Origin: Corythucha ciliata
Lineage: Eukaryota > Arthropoda > Insecta > Hemiptera > Tingidae
Assembly (NCBI GenBank): GCA_038030265.1
Contig: CM075941.1
Span: forward strand, 14,632,001-14,696,000
Direction of reading: 5' to 3'
DNA: 64,000 nucleotides
Shown: piece after piece, positions 1 through 10,795 of the stretch
Layout of the letters: each line of letters begins with the position of its first letter
Numbering within the stretch: the first letter of the stretch is position 1
Made by a program: the position numbers and the translations under genes
The notes under the pieces: generated by a model
The model's database searches: none
Seen by the model: the letters and a program-made list of their open reading frames with translations, nothing else
Told to the model about the DNA's origin: nothing

Positions 1-1
1 T

Positions 2-374
2 CGGAAGTAAGTGAGAACAGGATATCTTTCCATGGAGAAGGCAAGAGGCATTCGATTTAACCCCTTCCCCCACCAGTGATTCATTAAATTGTCGTCATTC
101 AGGGGGGGGGGGGTATAATTGAATGCCGTTTGCCTACTATATCTTCTCCTTCCTAAAATATTCTGTCCTCCCTTTCTAAAACAGTATTTGGACAGAAAAA
201 TATAGGCAATGCCTATGTGCCAGGTGCCAACAATATTCGTGAAGGGTGCTCAGAGATCGGCAGAAATGGATGGGGGGGGGGGTCAAATTGAATGTCTCTT
301 GCTTGCGATATCTTCTCCATGGTAAGATATCCTGTTCTCACTTACTGCCGATCTCCCTGCACCCTTCACGAATA
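2..374. repeat. Foldback (inverted-repeat) element
   Basis: Bases 2-52 match the reverse complement of 291-350 with a few mismatches and a small gap; GTAAGTGAGAACAGGATATC on the left has its complement on the right. A second pair of arms (about 234-266 against 345-374) is nested in it, so the right half folds back twice. Two G runs of 10 or more bases lie inside. This looks like a MITE or foldback element, and its left edge may extend beyond the window. No coding frame is convincing. Confidence 0.6.
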
Positions 375-1050
375 CCGTAGACAATGGCCCATATTTCGTA
401 AAAACACGGTTTTTGTGCATTCTCGTGACGTTTTTGTGAGAAACGTCAGTGGTAACATGAAATGTAAACACGCCAAAAGGAAGCTTAGAAGACGGGGAAG
501 TTTTTGTGATACACCGAAAATCGGTTGAGAAAGCTGTTTGGGTACAGCGACTTTTCGTAATACGGACAAATTTTAGAGGACACGTAAATTTATGGAAAAA
601 ATGCCAGATTTCTGGGTGTTGACGATTATTTCAAGCAATAAAATGGCCTCTATCCTAAAGGAAATGTTCCGTAGTTTCTGAAAATGGCATCACTTTTTGG
701 ATTTGGTGCGATATAAGCCGAGAAATTGCGGATTTTTTGAAGCAAGCATTGGTTACTTTTTTGAACACAAAAAAAATCATAACTCCGGAACGGATCGACG
801 TAGGACTCTTCCGAAGGTACCATTTTACTCCACTTTTAACGTAGTCTTACCCAAAAATTTTTGTCACACTTATACGGATCCACCCTGTATGTATCAAAAC
901 GGTCAATTAGCTCTTAATCGCAATGTTTACCGATGTTTGAGAAACCACGAACTAACGCCTTCTCTCAATTTTACCTGCGTGAATGAGCTCCATTTCTCAA
1001 TTTTAGCCGTGAATTGGCGTTTTTCCTCAATTCCAGGCGCAAATGAATGA
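375..1050. other. Intergenic; short ~30-bp-type array at its right end
   Basis: No gene is supported. From about 895 to 1048 the sequence repeats a pattern with GAATTNGCG followed by TTTTTCTC and CAATTTTA at ~30-base spacing, the same family as at 7.3-8.1 kb. At about 880 the string GGATCCACCCTGTATG resembles the ends of dispersed insect repeats, but no partner end was found. The 117-aa frame at 697-1050 spans both pieces and has no recognisable domain. Confidence 0.4.
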
Positions 1051-1770
1051 AATCGGTCGAGGTGGAGGGGGGAAAATAGGGGTTGAAATGGTCAAAAAAT
1101 CACTATAAATCACCAGTTGATTCTAGAAGCATCATATTCGGTACGTATACTCCATGTTAGAGTAGCCTATGATTCCCATTTTAATTTTTTGAAAAAGTCG
1201 AAGGGGAGGGGGGTTGCTCCCGGGGTGGAAGTAAGTGTGTGGTCTTGTTAGCACGATAACTCTCGAAGAAATCAATTTAGCGGAACGCGCTTTGGCACAA
1301 AAATCAGTAGTCATAAGACCCCGGTCGGTATTGCATTTGGGCCAAATCGGTCGAGGTGGAGGGGGGGGGAATAGGGGTTAAATGGTCAAAAAATCACTAT
1401 AATTCACCAGTTGATTCTAGAAGCATTGTATTCGGTACGTATACTCCATGTTATAGTAGCCTTTGATTCCCATTTTAATTTTTCGAAAAAGTCAAGGTGC
1501 TGGGGGTGGTCCTTCCGGTGTGGAAGTGTAAAAATACCGTTGAACTTCACTAGTTCATCTTAGCGCTCTAAAATTCGACTCAATAATTTAATGTAACGAA
1601 AGCCCTGGGTTCCATTGAGATTTATCGAAAACTTTGATGGTGGAGGGTAGGGGGGATGAAATTTCAAAAAAAATCGCTTAAATTCACACGTTTAGGTATT
1701 ATAAAATACGACACAAAAATTTAATATAACAAAGCCCTTTGAAAACTACCGAAACTTTTCGACATTTTTG
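1051..1770. repeat. ~290-bp tandem repeat, about 2.5 units
   Basis: The stretch beginning GGTCGAGGTGGAGGGGGG near 1051 recurs near 1344 and, more diverged, near 1628, giving a period of about 290 bases. The first two units share about 150 nearly identical bases, including CACCAGTTGATTCTAGAAGC and TTCGGTACGTATACTCCATG. Other parts of the unit are more diverged. No protein reading is consistent between units, so this is a non-coding satellite-like repeat. Confidence 0.7.
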
Positions 1771-1934
1771 AAGAGAGGGTGGTGAAAATAGAGGAAGAAG
1801 TTCGGCTTAATGAAACAAATTATGGTATCAAAATTATTACTGCTGGGACGGCTTAGGGTATCCGTATACGGAATGAAATGCACTCTTTCCGACCGCCAGC
1901 TGCCGGAGCGAAATTTATTCAAGTTTAACGTGTA

Positions 1935-2112
1935 CCAGCGCTATTTCTCAATTTTAGTCGTGAATGGGTGTTTTTCCTCAGTCTTAGCCGCAAAATGTCC
2001 TTTTCTAGATTTCATCCGCGAACGAGAACTTTTTCTCTAGACGTGCGCACCCCCCTGGATCCGTGCCTAGCTGGCTGCCCACCCCTTGATTACGGGCTGG
2101 CTACGCCCGTAA
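1935..2112 (-). mobile_element. hAT-type repeat end, fragment
   Basis: Read on the minus strand this stretch begins GGCGTAGCCAGCCCGTAATC, passes a short C/G run and continues into the ~30-bp array. It aligns over about 170 bases with the left end of the element at 29841, including the shared block around TTCGCGGATGAAATC. It is therefore a copy of one terminus of the same non-autonomous family. The other terminus was not found. Confidence 0.65.
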
Positions 2113-3170
2113 TCGCTATTGTTTATAGCTATTTGCTGTTTGTTCTTACTTTTGAGTTTAAGACTGTGGAAACGATCCAGTTATAACCGTAGGTTTTCAA
2201 GTTGGTAAGCGTTCTTGCTACTGTACCCTGATTTCTGTCTATTACGTTTTACTAATGAGGCTGTGTGGCTATTCAACAAATTTTCCTCATGAAAAAGATT
2301 ATAATACACTTCATAAAAGAGTACTGAAACAGTAAGTCGAATTTTTTCTCATAAAGAACCTGCAAAAATGAAAAAAATAAGGTTGCGGTCCAGGGGACCC
2401 CATGTTAGTATCTGTGTCCCAGAAATTCATGTTAATAGCGGAGGATTAATTTTGTGGTCACCCCGCTCCAAATTTCGAAAAATAGTTTATTCAATTTGTT
2501 AAAAACGATAAATTTAAAGCTCCTAAATTTAAAATCGACCGACAATTTCTGTCCCCGATTTCTTTTTGTTGCCTCTTAACACATAAGAGACTCGTTAAGG
2601 GCCCAAAAGTATAACGTTTATTTAGGAGGTCCTTATTTATTTGTTTGTCTTCTCCGTAACCCGTTGTCCTGTACAGTTTAAAAAGCAAGGACCTACCGCC
2701 GCGAGAACGAGACCGAAAGTGTCAAAGATGTTTATGACTCGCTTGGAGGGATGCAGTCTCCATAATGGTCACCGTCCTTTTTTATATTGTATAAAACAAC
2801 TTTCGCTTTACCAGTGAACGGACCCTTATTATTGGAAAAACATGGTCAGAGGGGTGTCCTAGAGTGTATGCGTGTAGGTACAAATTTATTAAAAACAAGG
2901 CAAACAGACTGTCCTTTTTCCACATGTTTTTTGATAAGTGTGAGTGGCAGAACGTGTTGGGGTACCTGAAAAACGTCCCGAAGGAGTTATTGTTCTTTGA
3001 AAAAAGATTTTTTGTTGTTTGGTGGGGGGAAGAGTGCACCCCTGCAATCCCCTAGTGAGATAGTCCTCGGTAGTAAACGATTTACGACCCGTCATTGTTT
3101 AGAAAAAAGGCGTTTTATGTGTATGCGAATGTCTCTATTCTTTGCTTTTGACATCCTGTGAGAATTGATA
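2113..3170. other. Intergenic, nothing recognised
   Basis: AT-rich unique-looking sequence. Several overlapping frames of 60-85 codons occur on both strands (for example near 2780-3095), but they overlap one another in opposite orientations and show no domain, so they are treated as chance frames. Confidence 0.4.
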
Positions 3171-3230
3171 GAGAGAGAGAGCGGGAGAGAGAGTGAGTGA
3201 GACAGTGAGAAAAGGGAGTGATTGAGAGGG
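3171..3230. repeat. Imperfect GA microsatellite
   Basis: A run of GA dinucleotides with interruptions (GAGAGAGAGAGCGGGAGAGA and similar) directly downstream of the 3' end of the minus-strand gene at 3380-3725. It is simple sequence with no coding role. Confidence 0.8.
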
Positions 3231-3379
3231 ATAAAAGAAAAACAGTTATCTATCGTGGTCGAGCGGCACCCAATTAGGATTTTTTTAGAAACTTATCGTT
3301 ATTTTAAAGTGTATTTTCCAGAATCAACAATTTTGTTCCAGAAACAACAAAAACGCATCTCCTCGATCCCCGGGTACTA

Positions 3380-3725
3380 CTAACCCAGAAGGTCATCCCC
3401 AAGATTTCCAACGCCTTGGACAACGTCACCGAGAACATGGCCGACAGTTGTCCCGACGTCACCGACGACATCACTACGACGACGACGACGACGTTCTGTC
3501 CCCGTCAAGTCGGACCCGAGCGCTCCAAGGCCTTGGTCAACGCTATTGACAATACCGTGGAGGGTATCGGCAACGTCGGACACCACGTTCCCACTTAAGA
3601 CGCCTATTAATGCAACAAAATTCAACTCGCCGTATTTTTATTTCCAGTTGTTGAAATTTGCGTGTATACGAACCTGACAAACAGAGCGCTGAAATCACTA
3701 ACACTACATGAGCCAGTTTGACCAT
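3380..3725 (-). CDS. Small secreted Gly/Val/Asp-rich protein, two exons
   Basis: Predicted 91-residue secreted protein of unknown function. Exon 1 (3725-3674) begins at an ATG and encodes a classic signal peptide, MVKLAHVVLVISALCLS. The 70-base intron (3673-3604) starts GTTCGT, ends TTAATAG and is phase 1. Exon 2 (3603-3380) continues GVLSGNVVSDVADTL, carries a run of six arginines after LTGTE, and ends VGNLGDDLLG with a TAG stop. The mature part is rich in Gly, Val and Asp with a spaced GxVG/GLG pattern. The six-Arg run could be a processing or nucleic-acid-binding site, which is inference. A TATA box lies about 56 bases upstream. The exon 1/phase-1 intron/Gly-rich exon 2 design, and even the intron length, match the relic at 42 kb, so I infer one gene family. 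The product is not a recognised family. Confidence 0.68.
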
Positions 3726-3780
3726 TTTCCCGAACGTTTATCGAATTCTTGTGAGTCTTAAAACACCAAAACACGGGCGT

Positions 3781-3787
3781 TTTTATA
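3781..3787 (-). promoter_or_regulatory. TATA box for the small secreted protein gene
   Basis: On the minus strand the sequence reads GGCTATAAAAACGCCC. TATAAAA lies about 56 bases before the ATG at 3725, placing a transcription start near 3755 and leaving a short leader of about 30 bases. The spacing is what a compact arthropod gene would show and supports the chosen start codon. Confidence 0.55.
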
Positions 3788-5279
3788 GCCACTTTTTTTT
3801 ATCGCTGTCTAGCACTGTCAGTGTGTGTTTCACATAAAAACATTCAAATTCCTCGTATAATTATTGGTCTAACGCGAACTCATTTGGAAATAATAACACG
3901 GGTGAGCAAGGTGAACGATACAAGCTCGCACTTGACTCAATAATAATGCTATAATAATTCAGCGGGAAACCCCGAAAAGGGAAAACATTACACCAGGGTA
4001 GAGCACTATAGTTATCACACAGGTAAGGAGGTGTGCTCACTTTTCAAGGGGCAATATGGCGTCTCGTTTGAGCTTCGTGGATGACGTACTTGGTCTATCA
4101 CCCTCCCTCTATGCATCAGGCTTTACGTTAGTGAATGTGGAAATTAAGAATGTAACTGCATTTTTTCAGCCAAAATTATCGTAATTTCCCATTTTTATGT
4201 TTAATTTATACTTAATGCTAAATTATGCTTAATGCTATTTATGCTTAAAAATAATTATTTCGGTAAATAAATAAACAAATGTTGAAAACCGCGTTTTTGT
4301 GGTAACGTGGTAATCGAGTTCGTGTGTAATTCATATTCATGAGTCATAATATAAATAGAGTGAAAGGCCAATAAAAGTGGTTTGGGCTGGAAGTACGTCC
4401 GTGTGTCTGGTGGTTTATAATCGTGGATTTCCACTAAAATGGAAACCTCAAGACTTTTCGCAACGGGAACTCGAATTTGGGCTGCGTTACGAGCTGAAGT
4501 CATAAAAACAAAATTAGTCACATTTTCCGTGACCCACTGCAGCAGTCCAGTCGATTTCCAATTTTTCTTATAGTATGTTCACTCCCCAGCTACCCCAACA
4601 CACGGAGAAATAAAAAACGTTCGTACATACAGGCTTTAACAAATTTTTGATTAAATAATTAGAACACAAATGCATTCTTAAAGAAAATCAAAACCAGAGG
4701 GTTTGAAGTTATCAAGAGATGATACAGTATCAATTTTATCTCCAGGATCCCAATATGGAGGCTGTCTTTACTCGTAGTTTATAGAGCCTTAACCAGGGGG
4801 GTGATTCTGTAACTCGCAAAATTTATGTGTCGTAACTGGGAAGGAGGGGGAGAGGATGTACCCAGTTGCCTTGGTTTTTCCACGCATTTGTCAAGAATTT
4901 ATTATTTTTTCTTCGAGACCACACATTCTCGCGTGAAAATTCCGCAGTTTAATTCACTAGGTATCGTAAAAGCCATGGCAACGAGGTACCTCCCCTCGCC
5001 CTTCTTCCATTTTACGACACGTAAATTTTGCAATTTACAGAATCACCCCCCGGGTTGACTTATGTACCCTTGCTTATTTCCTTAATAATTGCAAGGAAGT
5101 GACGCCAAACCTTCTTCCCCCTAACCATTCCTATAGCACCACACCAAGCCGCTCCCCCCCCCCCCTGATGGATGGACGTGGAATCCTCCCCCCTTATGAA
5201 CAGTAATCCCCCCTCTCATTTATTAAAGGCTTTTAATATGGAAAATTACAGTGAAAAACAACGTTAATGAATAGTAGGT
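3788..5279. other. Intergenic, nothing recognised
   Basis: No exon, RNA gene or element could be supported. The sequence contains C-rich runs (for example 5153-5165) and several short chance frames without domains. Confidence 0.4.
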
Positions 5280-5418
5280 ATTATAGAGGTAATTTAGTAC
5301 CTCTATAATAAAAGATATGATATGGATGAAATGAAATTTTGTATTTTAGTTTTGTCCGAATGAATAATTGAAAATTGTTTTTTTGTCATGTGGCGAATAA
5401 TTAAAGTGGAGTCGCCAC
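5280..5418 (-). repeat. 3' LTR of the collapsed gypsy element
   Basis: This 139-base copy aligns along its length with the two halves of the interrupted LTR at 6013-6069 and 7124-7231. Its plus-strand left end forms a hairpin (TAGAGGTA against TACCTCTA). The plus-strand right end is GTGGAGTCGCCAC, identical in both copies. The two copies differ at several positions and by small gaps, so the insertion is not recent. Confidence 0.75.
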
Positions 5419-5999
5419 GTCAGCCCCCTGCGAAGACTGGAAGTCCAGGAAGTCTTGAGAGGCCGCGGAACAATGATGATGCACGTGCTGCTATGGCTGA
5501 ATGGACGCGTGAAGATTAGCACCGTGGTATAGATTCGTTTGAAACCGTGAGACGATAAGATAGGGTTGTTGGTGAAGACAGGCGGCTGGCGAGTGACGAC
5601 GGTTGAAGAAATGATGAAGCGAGAGCGACTGCTTACAAAGTGTAGCAATGAAGCGGGACGACGGTGGCTGGTGGTTGTGGCTCAGCGTTCAACAGGGCCA
5701 GGAACTTGTGCGAGAAAATCTCAAGCAAACAAGTCCTGAAGCCGTGGAGTTGAAAGCCGGTGGTGTCTGGTGCCGGGTGAGTTTGGCAAGACTTTGGAAC
5801 GGTGTCTGGAGCCGGTTGAGTTCGGCAAGACTTGAAAGTTCTGTTGAGAACTTGCCGTGAGTTAGGGAAAGATAGTTGCAGACGAAGTCGACTGTCGTCG
5901 AAAATATCGCCGAGAAGATGATGGTCGCCAGACCACGATTGTTCGTGAAGCGAGGCAGGGGAATTGAATTAAATTTGAATTGAATGTGTTTGCGTTGTA

Positions 6000-6012
6000 G
6001 TCGGGGTCACCA
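6000..6012 (-). other. tRNA-Trp-type primer-binding site
   Basis: Plus-strand GTCGGGGTCACCA abuts the LTR. Read in element orientation it is TGGTGACCCCGAC, the complement of the 3' end of eukaryotic tRNA-Trp including CCA. Use of tRNA-Trp is characteristic of the CsRn1 group of Ty3/gypsy elements. The identical 13-mer occurs beside the LTR at 22099-22111. Confidence 0.7.
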
Positions 6013-6069
6013 ATTATAGAGGAAATTTGGTACCTCTATAATAAAAGATAATATATTTTATTATATTTA

Positions 6070-7123
6070 GCACCCTCGCTACAATAGAGAACCTTTAAAA
6101 CACAGGTACTGCAACACGGATTTCAGCGCCATATTTGGTCCCTCAGTCGTTAGGGTAAACAAAATATCATGAATGAAAAAATTGTCATCGTAACAGCAAA
6201 CAAACGCGGAACGCGTTGGAAATAAATAAAACTATCTACTTGTCAATGAGATCAGGTGATAATTATAATCATATGAGGGACCAAGTATGGCGCCGGTTTG
6301 CGTGTTGCAGTACTCGGGTTTTATAGTGCCTTAGCTACAATAGACGATTTCCGTGGAAAATGCGAAGGTTTAGAACTGCAGGTTATGGGTTCATTTCTAG
6401 TTGTCTACAGCCTCTTTAACAGTATTTTTATCTATTTTCTTTTTTTCAAATTGCTAGCATTATTACGAGTGTATTACTACCATGATTTTTTGAGTTTTTC
6501 GTTTATTTAGAGTCTGCAATTACACTTCTTCGCGTGCTTCTCATCTAAAGTCAGAAAAATGCGATACTATTGCTGCTTCGGTGACTGTGCGAGTTCTTCC
6601 ATTCCGGGTCGACCTGGTTTTGATCCAGCTACTAAATTTATCCCTTTCCCTCAACATCACTGGCACTTAACTGAAAACGTATTAAATTGAGGAAAAAGGG
6701 AAGAGAAAGTACATGTGAAGGAGTGTAATGAATGCGCAACTATGATGGGACTTCTTGTTAAGGTGCCGCCGGATCGACGAGTTTTGATCGGTACGTTTCG
6801 CGAGACGGAGGCTGAAGAATATACTAATCAAAATTGAATAACTGCAAATGTGGTTTTAGTTTGACGGGAATGAGAGAAAAATAAGTTCACTTTACACAGC
6901 ACAAGACAAGAGTAACCCATAACCTGGCCTAAGCGGGTTGCAAAACTGTTGAAGTAGGACTGGAGAGCGCATGAGTGGAAATCGTCTATAGTGTCGTAAC
7001 TCAAAAACATATTTTTTTCAAAAAACACCAAAAACAGTTGTTGAAAACTTGGCTGAAAACTGTTTTTTGTGATTTCTGAAAAAAATATGTTTTTGAGTTA
7101 CGACACTATTGTAGCGAGGGTGC
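6070..7123. mobile_element. DNA transposon nested in the gypsy LTR
   Basis: A perfect 17-base terminal inverted repeat, GCACCCTCGCTACAATA at 6070-6086 and its complement at 7107-7123, bounds an insertion that splits an otherwise continuous LTR. Inside are a second inverted pair (6335-6352 against 6977-6991, core TAGACGATTTCC), a strong hairpin at 6991-7106 and a small foldback at about 6127-6293 (arms containing TTTGGTCCCTCA). A THAP-like exon lies at 6559-6690. I read this as a composite or decayed P-element-like transposon. No exact target duplication was found at the edges, so the superfamily is inferred only from the THAP motif. Confidence 0.6.
6559..6827 (+). pseudogene. THAP-type zinc-finger exon remnant of a transposase
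   Basis: From the ATG at 6559 the frame reads MRYYCCFGDCASSS, then TKFIPFPQ, ending at a stop at 6690. This matches the start of a THAP domain: a C-x(2-4)-C pair near the N-terminus followed by a hydrophobic F-P segment. A following frame (about 6711-6836) contains HVKECNEC and continues with ordinary-looking codons, but the CxxH half of the finger is not clear. THAP domains bind DNA in P-element transposases and their domesticated relatives. The gene is truncated and has no catalytic region. Confidence 0.45.
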
Positions 7124-7319
7124 GAATATGATTTAGATGAAATGAAATTTTGTATTTTAGTTTTGTCCGAATGAATAATAATTGAAAATTGTTTTTTTGA
7201 CCTTTGCTGATATTGATCGTGGAGTCGCCACAGTATGTACTTTCATTTTTTCGCTAGTGACACACAAGTGTAGAAAACCAGGAGATTTCAGTGCCTAATT
7301 TTGACAAATTGTTTGAAAT

Positions 7320-8130
7320 CAACGTCACGTAGCGTATTCTAATTTTTAGCCGCGAATCAGCATTTTTTCCACGCGATTTTTCTTAAATTAAAGCCGTAAA
7401 TTGGATATTTTTCTCCATTTCAGTAGCGAATTAGCGTTTTATTCATGTTAGCTGCGAATAAATGGGTTCTGTTTCACTCAGTCACGAATTAGCGCTTTTC
7501 CATTATTTTAGGCTCAAAGTTGCATTCACCAGAAGGCCGCGAATTGGCATTCTCTCAATTGTAACCGCTAATTAGCGTTTTTCTCCATTATGACCGTGAA
7601 TTAGCGTGTTTTTCTGAATTTTACCTGGACATTTGAGTTTTTCTGTATTTTAGCCGCAAATTAGCGTTTTCATTTCAAACGCTCATAGTGATGAATTAGC
7701 GTTTTTCTCAATTTTAGCCACGAACTAGCGATTTTTCTCAATGTTTCCCGCGAATGTGCGATGTTTCTTGACATGTACCGCGAATTAGCGGCTTTATCCA
7801 CTCTTGGCTATTAGTCAGCGCCTTTTATAAATTTTGGTCAAGAAGATTCCTTGATCAAAGAGTCGCGAATTGACGTTTTTTTAATTTTAGTCGGGAATTA
7901 GCGTTTTCTGTATCAATAATGACGAATTGACGCATTTTCTTCAATTTTAGTCTGAAATGAGAGCTTTTTCACAATTTTAGCCAAGAATATCAGCATTTTG
8001 CAAAACTTTTAGCCGCGTAATTGCCCCGAGACCAGAAAATTTAGCGTGTCCTCTTAATTTTAGCCGCCTAAGAACGAACAGAAACAGGGTATTAGCGTTT
8101 TTTTTTTGTTTTTTTTTCAATTTCAGGTGA
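7320..8130. repeat. Degenerate ~30-bp array, orientation 1
   Basis: About 25 imperfect units in which GCGAATTAGCG, a T-rich step ending CTC, and AATTTTAGCC recur every 29-31 bases. Units are strongly diverged from each other, unlike a young minisatellite. Orientation is opposite to the array at 12.2-14.0 kb. No reading frame persists. Confidence 0.75.
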
Positions 8131-8170
8131 ATAATAGCCCGTAAACTTGCTCGCAGAGAATAATTGCTCC

Positions 8171-8199
8171 AAAAAAAAAAAAAAAAAAAAAAAAAAAAA
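8171..8199. repeat. Poly-A tract (29 A)
   Basis: A pure run of 29 adenines at the end of the ~30-bp array. It could be the tail of a retroposed sequence, but no target duplication was found. Confidence 0.9.
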
Positions 8200-9660
8200 C
8201 AGGGCACAGTGCCATTTTTGATGGCGCCGATGATCCCTTATATGGAGACGTTTTTCACTGGGGCTGGTAAAGATGGACCTGAAAATCGCCCACACAACGG
8301 TGGATGGTGTGTTAGGCTATAGTGGCCAAATTAAAAATTGGATGGATCCGCGTATTTTGGAAAGAATATATTAAAGAAAATTGCTATTTCCCGTATATTT
8401 AGCTGGGAAACTTCCAATTTCGAGGATATTTAGCTCGCCTAGAAACCTCGACAATTTAGTCGTGACGCTTAACGATGTGTTGGTTTGATTTGCTTTTAAT
8501 CATTTTACCTTATTTATTAGTTAGGTAATGAACGATTACCTCTCACAGCTTTGATCTATTATTTTCATTATTCTTCACAGTGGGCTACGCTGAACGATAT
8601 ACCAATTTAGCGTGGTTATCTCTGAAAAAAACAATACCGTGGGGTTGCATATTAAAGTAATTTTTATGAAGAATAAAACTCGCGCGTCCATGTTCCCTTT
8701 AACCAGCATGAAATCGGAGGGGTCGGAGCACTGGAAAAATTGATGCGGCCATGGAAGTTTTCTTGTTTATTTTTGTCGTATGCATTATTGATTAACGCAA
8801 AAAACGGGAACATGAAAGAATCGTGTGGTCCTCCACACAATCCCTGAATCATCAATCCCGCAGTCTTCATTCCTCAGACTCCAAATTTTCCATAACTCGA
8901 AATCCTAAAGTCTGCGTCGCTCTTAATAAATAATCAACCCTCAGTCTACGTCGACTAATCTTCAATTACTGACCCTTATCCATCAACGACTACAACCATC
9001 AATCGTTACTCAAGTTTCAATCCTCCTTCAATTATTCAAATTTGTTCTTTCATACCAAAAAATCAAAAAATACAAAACAGTCCAAAGTGCAATACTTGGT
9101 CGAAATAGTTTAAAGGGAAGCACAATGAGTATACTTGGGTCTAAAACAGGCGACTTTAGGACCTTCGACCATTTTGGAACAACAATTTCGAAAGGATGCA
9201 GCCCGTTCCATATTCATCGTGGAAAACTACTTTACATACACAATTTGTTGGAAATTAATCGCTCAACAAGTTTTGTGAGTGAAGATTTTCCTCGAAAGTA
9301 ACTCATTTGATAGTTAGAAGAAACTAAAAGAAGTGCCAAAAAATTTCGGATTTTGGGCTGCCAAACAATTGTACGAACTTTTCAGAGTTAGCTTTTTTTC
9401 TCAAACACTTCTGACCTATAAAAATACAAGATGGCAAAAAAATTCCCGTAGGGAACATGGAAGTAAAAGGGGTTTGTTTTCGGCAACAAAATTCGCATGG
9501 AAATTGTACGAGAAATCTTAACAACATATAGTTACAAAATTCCAGAACCATATTGTTTCGAACTTAATACCGAAAATATTATAGCGGACTACGGGGAGAT
9601 CATTCCTGGGAAATGATTTGGGAGATGAAGGGGCGTGAAAATGTCCCCATGACCCCAAGG
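8200..9660. other. Intergenic; contains a 41-bp block shared with 42 kb
   Basis: No gene is supported. Bases 8442-8482 are identical to 42264-42304, a block containing CTCGACAATTTAGTCGTGAC. The rest is AT-rich, with only short overlapping chance frames. Confidence 0.5.
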
Positions 9661-9664
9661 TGTT

Positions 9665-10795
9665 TGTGGTTGGAGCTTAGCTGTGGTTAGACCTTTGCTG
9701 TGGTTGGACCTTTGCTGTGGTTTGAGCTTGGCTGTGGTTGAGACCTTTGCTGGCCATTTGCTGTGGTTTGCCCTTTGCAGTGGTTGGACCTTTGTAGTGG
9801 TTGGACCTTTGTAGTGGTTGGACCTTTGCTGTGGTTGGACTTTTTTAGTGGTTGGACCTTTGATGTGGTTGGACCTTTGCTGTGGTTGAGACTTTTGCTG
9901 TGGCTGGTCATTTGCTGTGGTTTGCCATGTGCAGTGGTTGGACCTTTGATGTGGTTGGGCTTTTGCTGGGTTGGACCTTTGCTGTGGTTGGACTTTTGCT
10001 GGGTTGAACCTTTGCTGTGGTTGGACTTTTGCAGTGGTTGGACCTTTGCTGTGGTTAGACCTTTGCTGTGGTTGGACCTTTGCTGTGGTTTGAGCTTGGC
10101 TGTGGTTGAGACCTTTGCTGGCCATTTGCTGTGGTTTGCCCTTTGCAGTGGTTGGACCTTTGTAGTGGTTGGACCTTTGATGTGGTTGGACCTTTGCTGT
10201 GGTTGAGACTTTTGCTGTGGCTGGTCATTTGCTGTGGTTTGCCATGTGCAGTGGTTGGACCTTTGTAGTGGTTGGACCTTTGATGTGGTTGGACTTTTGC
10301 TGGGTTGGACCTTTGCTGTGGTTGGACTTTTGCTGGGTTGGACCTTTGCTGTGGTTGGACTTTTGCTGGGTTGGACCTTTGCTGTGGTTAGACTTTTGCA
10401 GTGGTTGGACCTTTGCTGTGGTTAGACCTTTGCTGTGGTTTGAGCTTGGCTGTGGTTGAGACCTTTGCTGGCCATTTGCTGTGGTTTGCCATGTGCAGTG
10501 GTTGGACCTTTGTAGTGGTTGGACCTTTATAGTGGTTGTACCTTTGCTGTGGTTGAGACTTTTGCTGTGGCTGGTCATTTGCTGTGGTTTGCCATGTGCA
10601 GTGGTTGGACCTTTGTAGTGGTTGGACCTTTGATGTGGTTGGACTTTTGCTGGGTTGAACCTTTGCTGTGGTTGGACTTTTGCTGGGTTGGACTTTTGCT
10701 GTGGTTAGACTTTTGCAGTGGTTGGACCTTTGCTGTGGTTAGACCTTCGCTGTGGTTTGAGCTTGGCTGTGGTTGGACCTTCGCTGTGGTTCGTC
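9665..10795. repeat. 17-bp minisatellite, ~1.1 kb
   Basis: More than 60 tandem copies of a 17-base unit, GTGGTTGGACCTTTGCT, with 15-18-base variants (for example TTTGCTGGGTTGGAC). Higher-order blocks recur: a stretch containing GAGCTTGGCTGTGGTTGAGA followed by TGCTGGCCATTTGCTG appears three or more times. Because the unit is not a multiple of three and there are few stops, all frames stay open for long distances, producing false proteins of 60-178 residues on both strands. Confidence 0.95.

Larger units (their letters stand above)
5280..7231 (-). mobile_element. Collapsed Ty3/gypsy (CsRn1-like) element
   Basis: A minus-strand LTR retrotransposon reduced to two LTRs and about 580 internal bases. 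The left LTR (5280-5418) and right LTR (starting 6013, resuming after 7123, ending 7231) share ATTATAGAGG, TACCTCTATAATAAAAGA, TTTTGTATTTTAGTTTTGTC and GTGGAGTCGCCAC. Next to the right LTR is a tRNA-Trp-type primer site (6000-6012). The internal piece beside the left LTR resembles the corresponding end of the gypsy element at 19.5 kb (GACTGGAAGTCC), so the two belong together. Gag and pol are gone. The right LTR is split by a nested DNA transposon at 6070-7123. Confidence 0.75.

Noticed and set aside
3416..3598. Plus-strand 60-codon frame MDNVTENMADSC... opposite the small secreted protein gene
   Set aside because: It is the mirror of a codon-biased exon on the other strand. The minus strand has the signal peptide, splice sites and TATA box.
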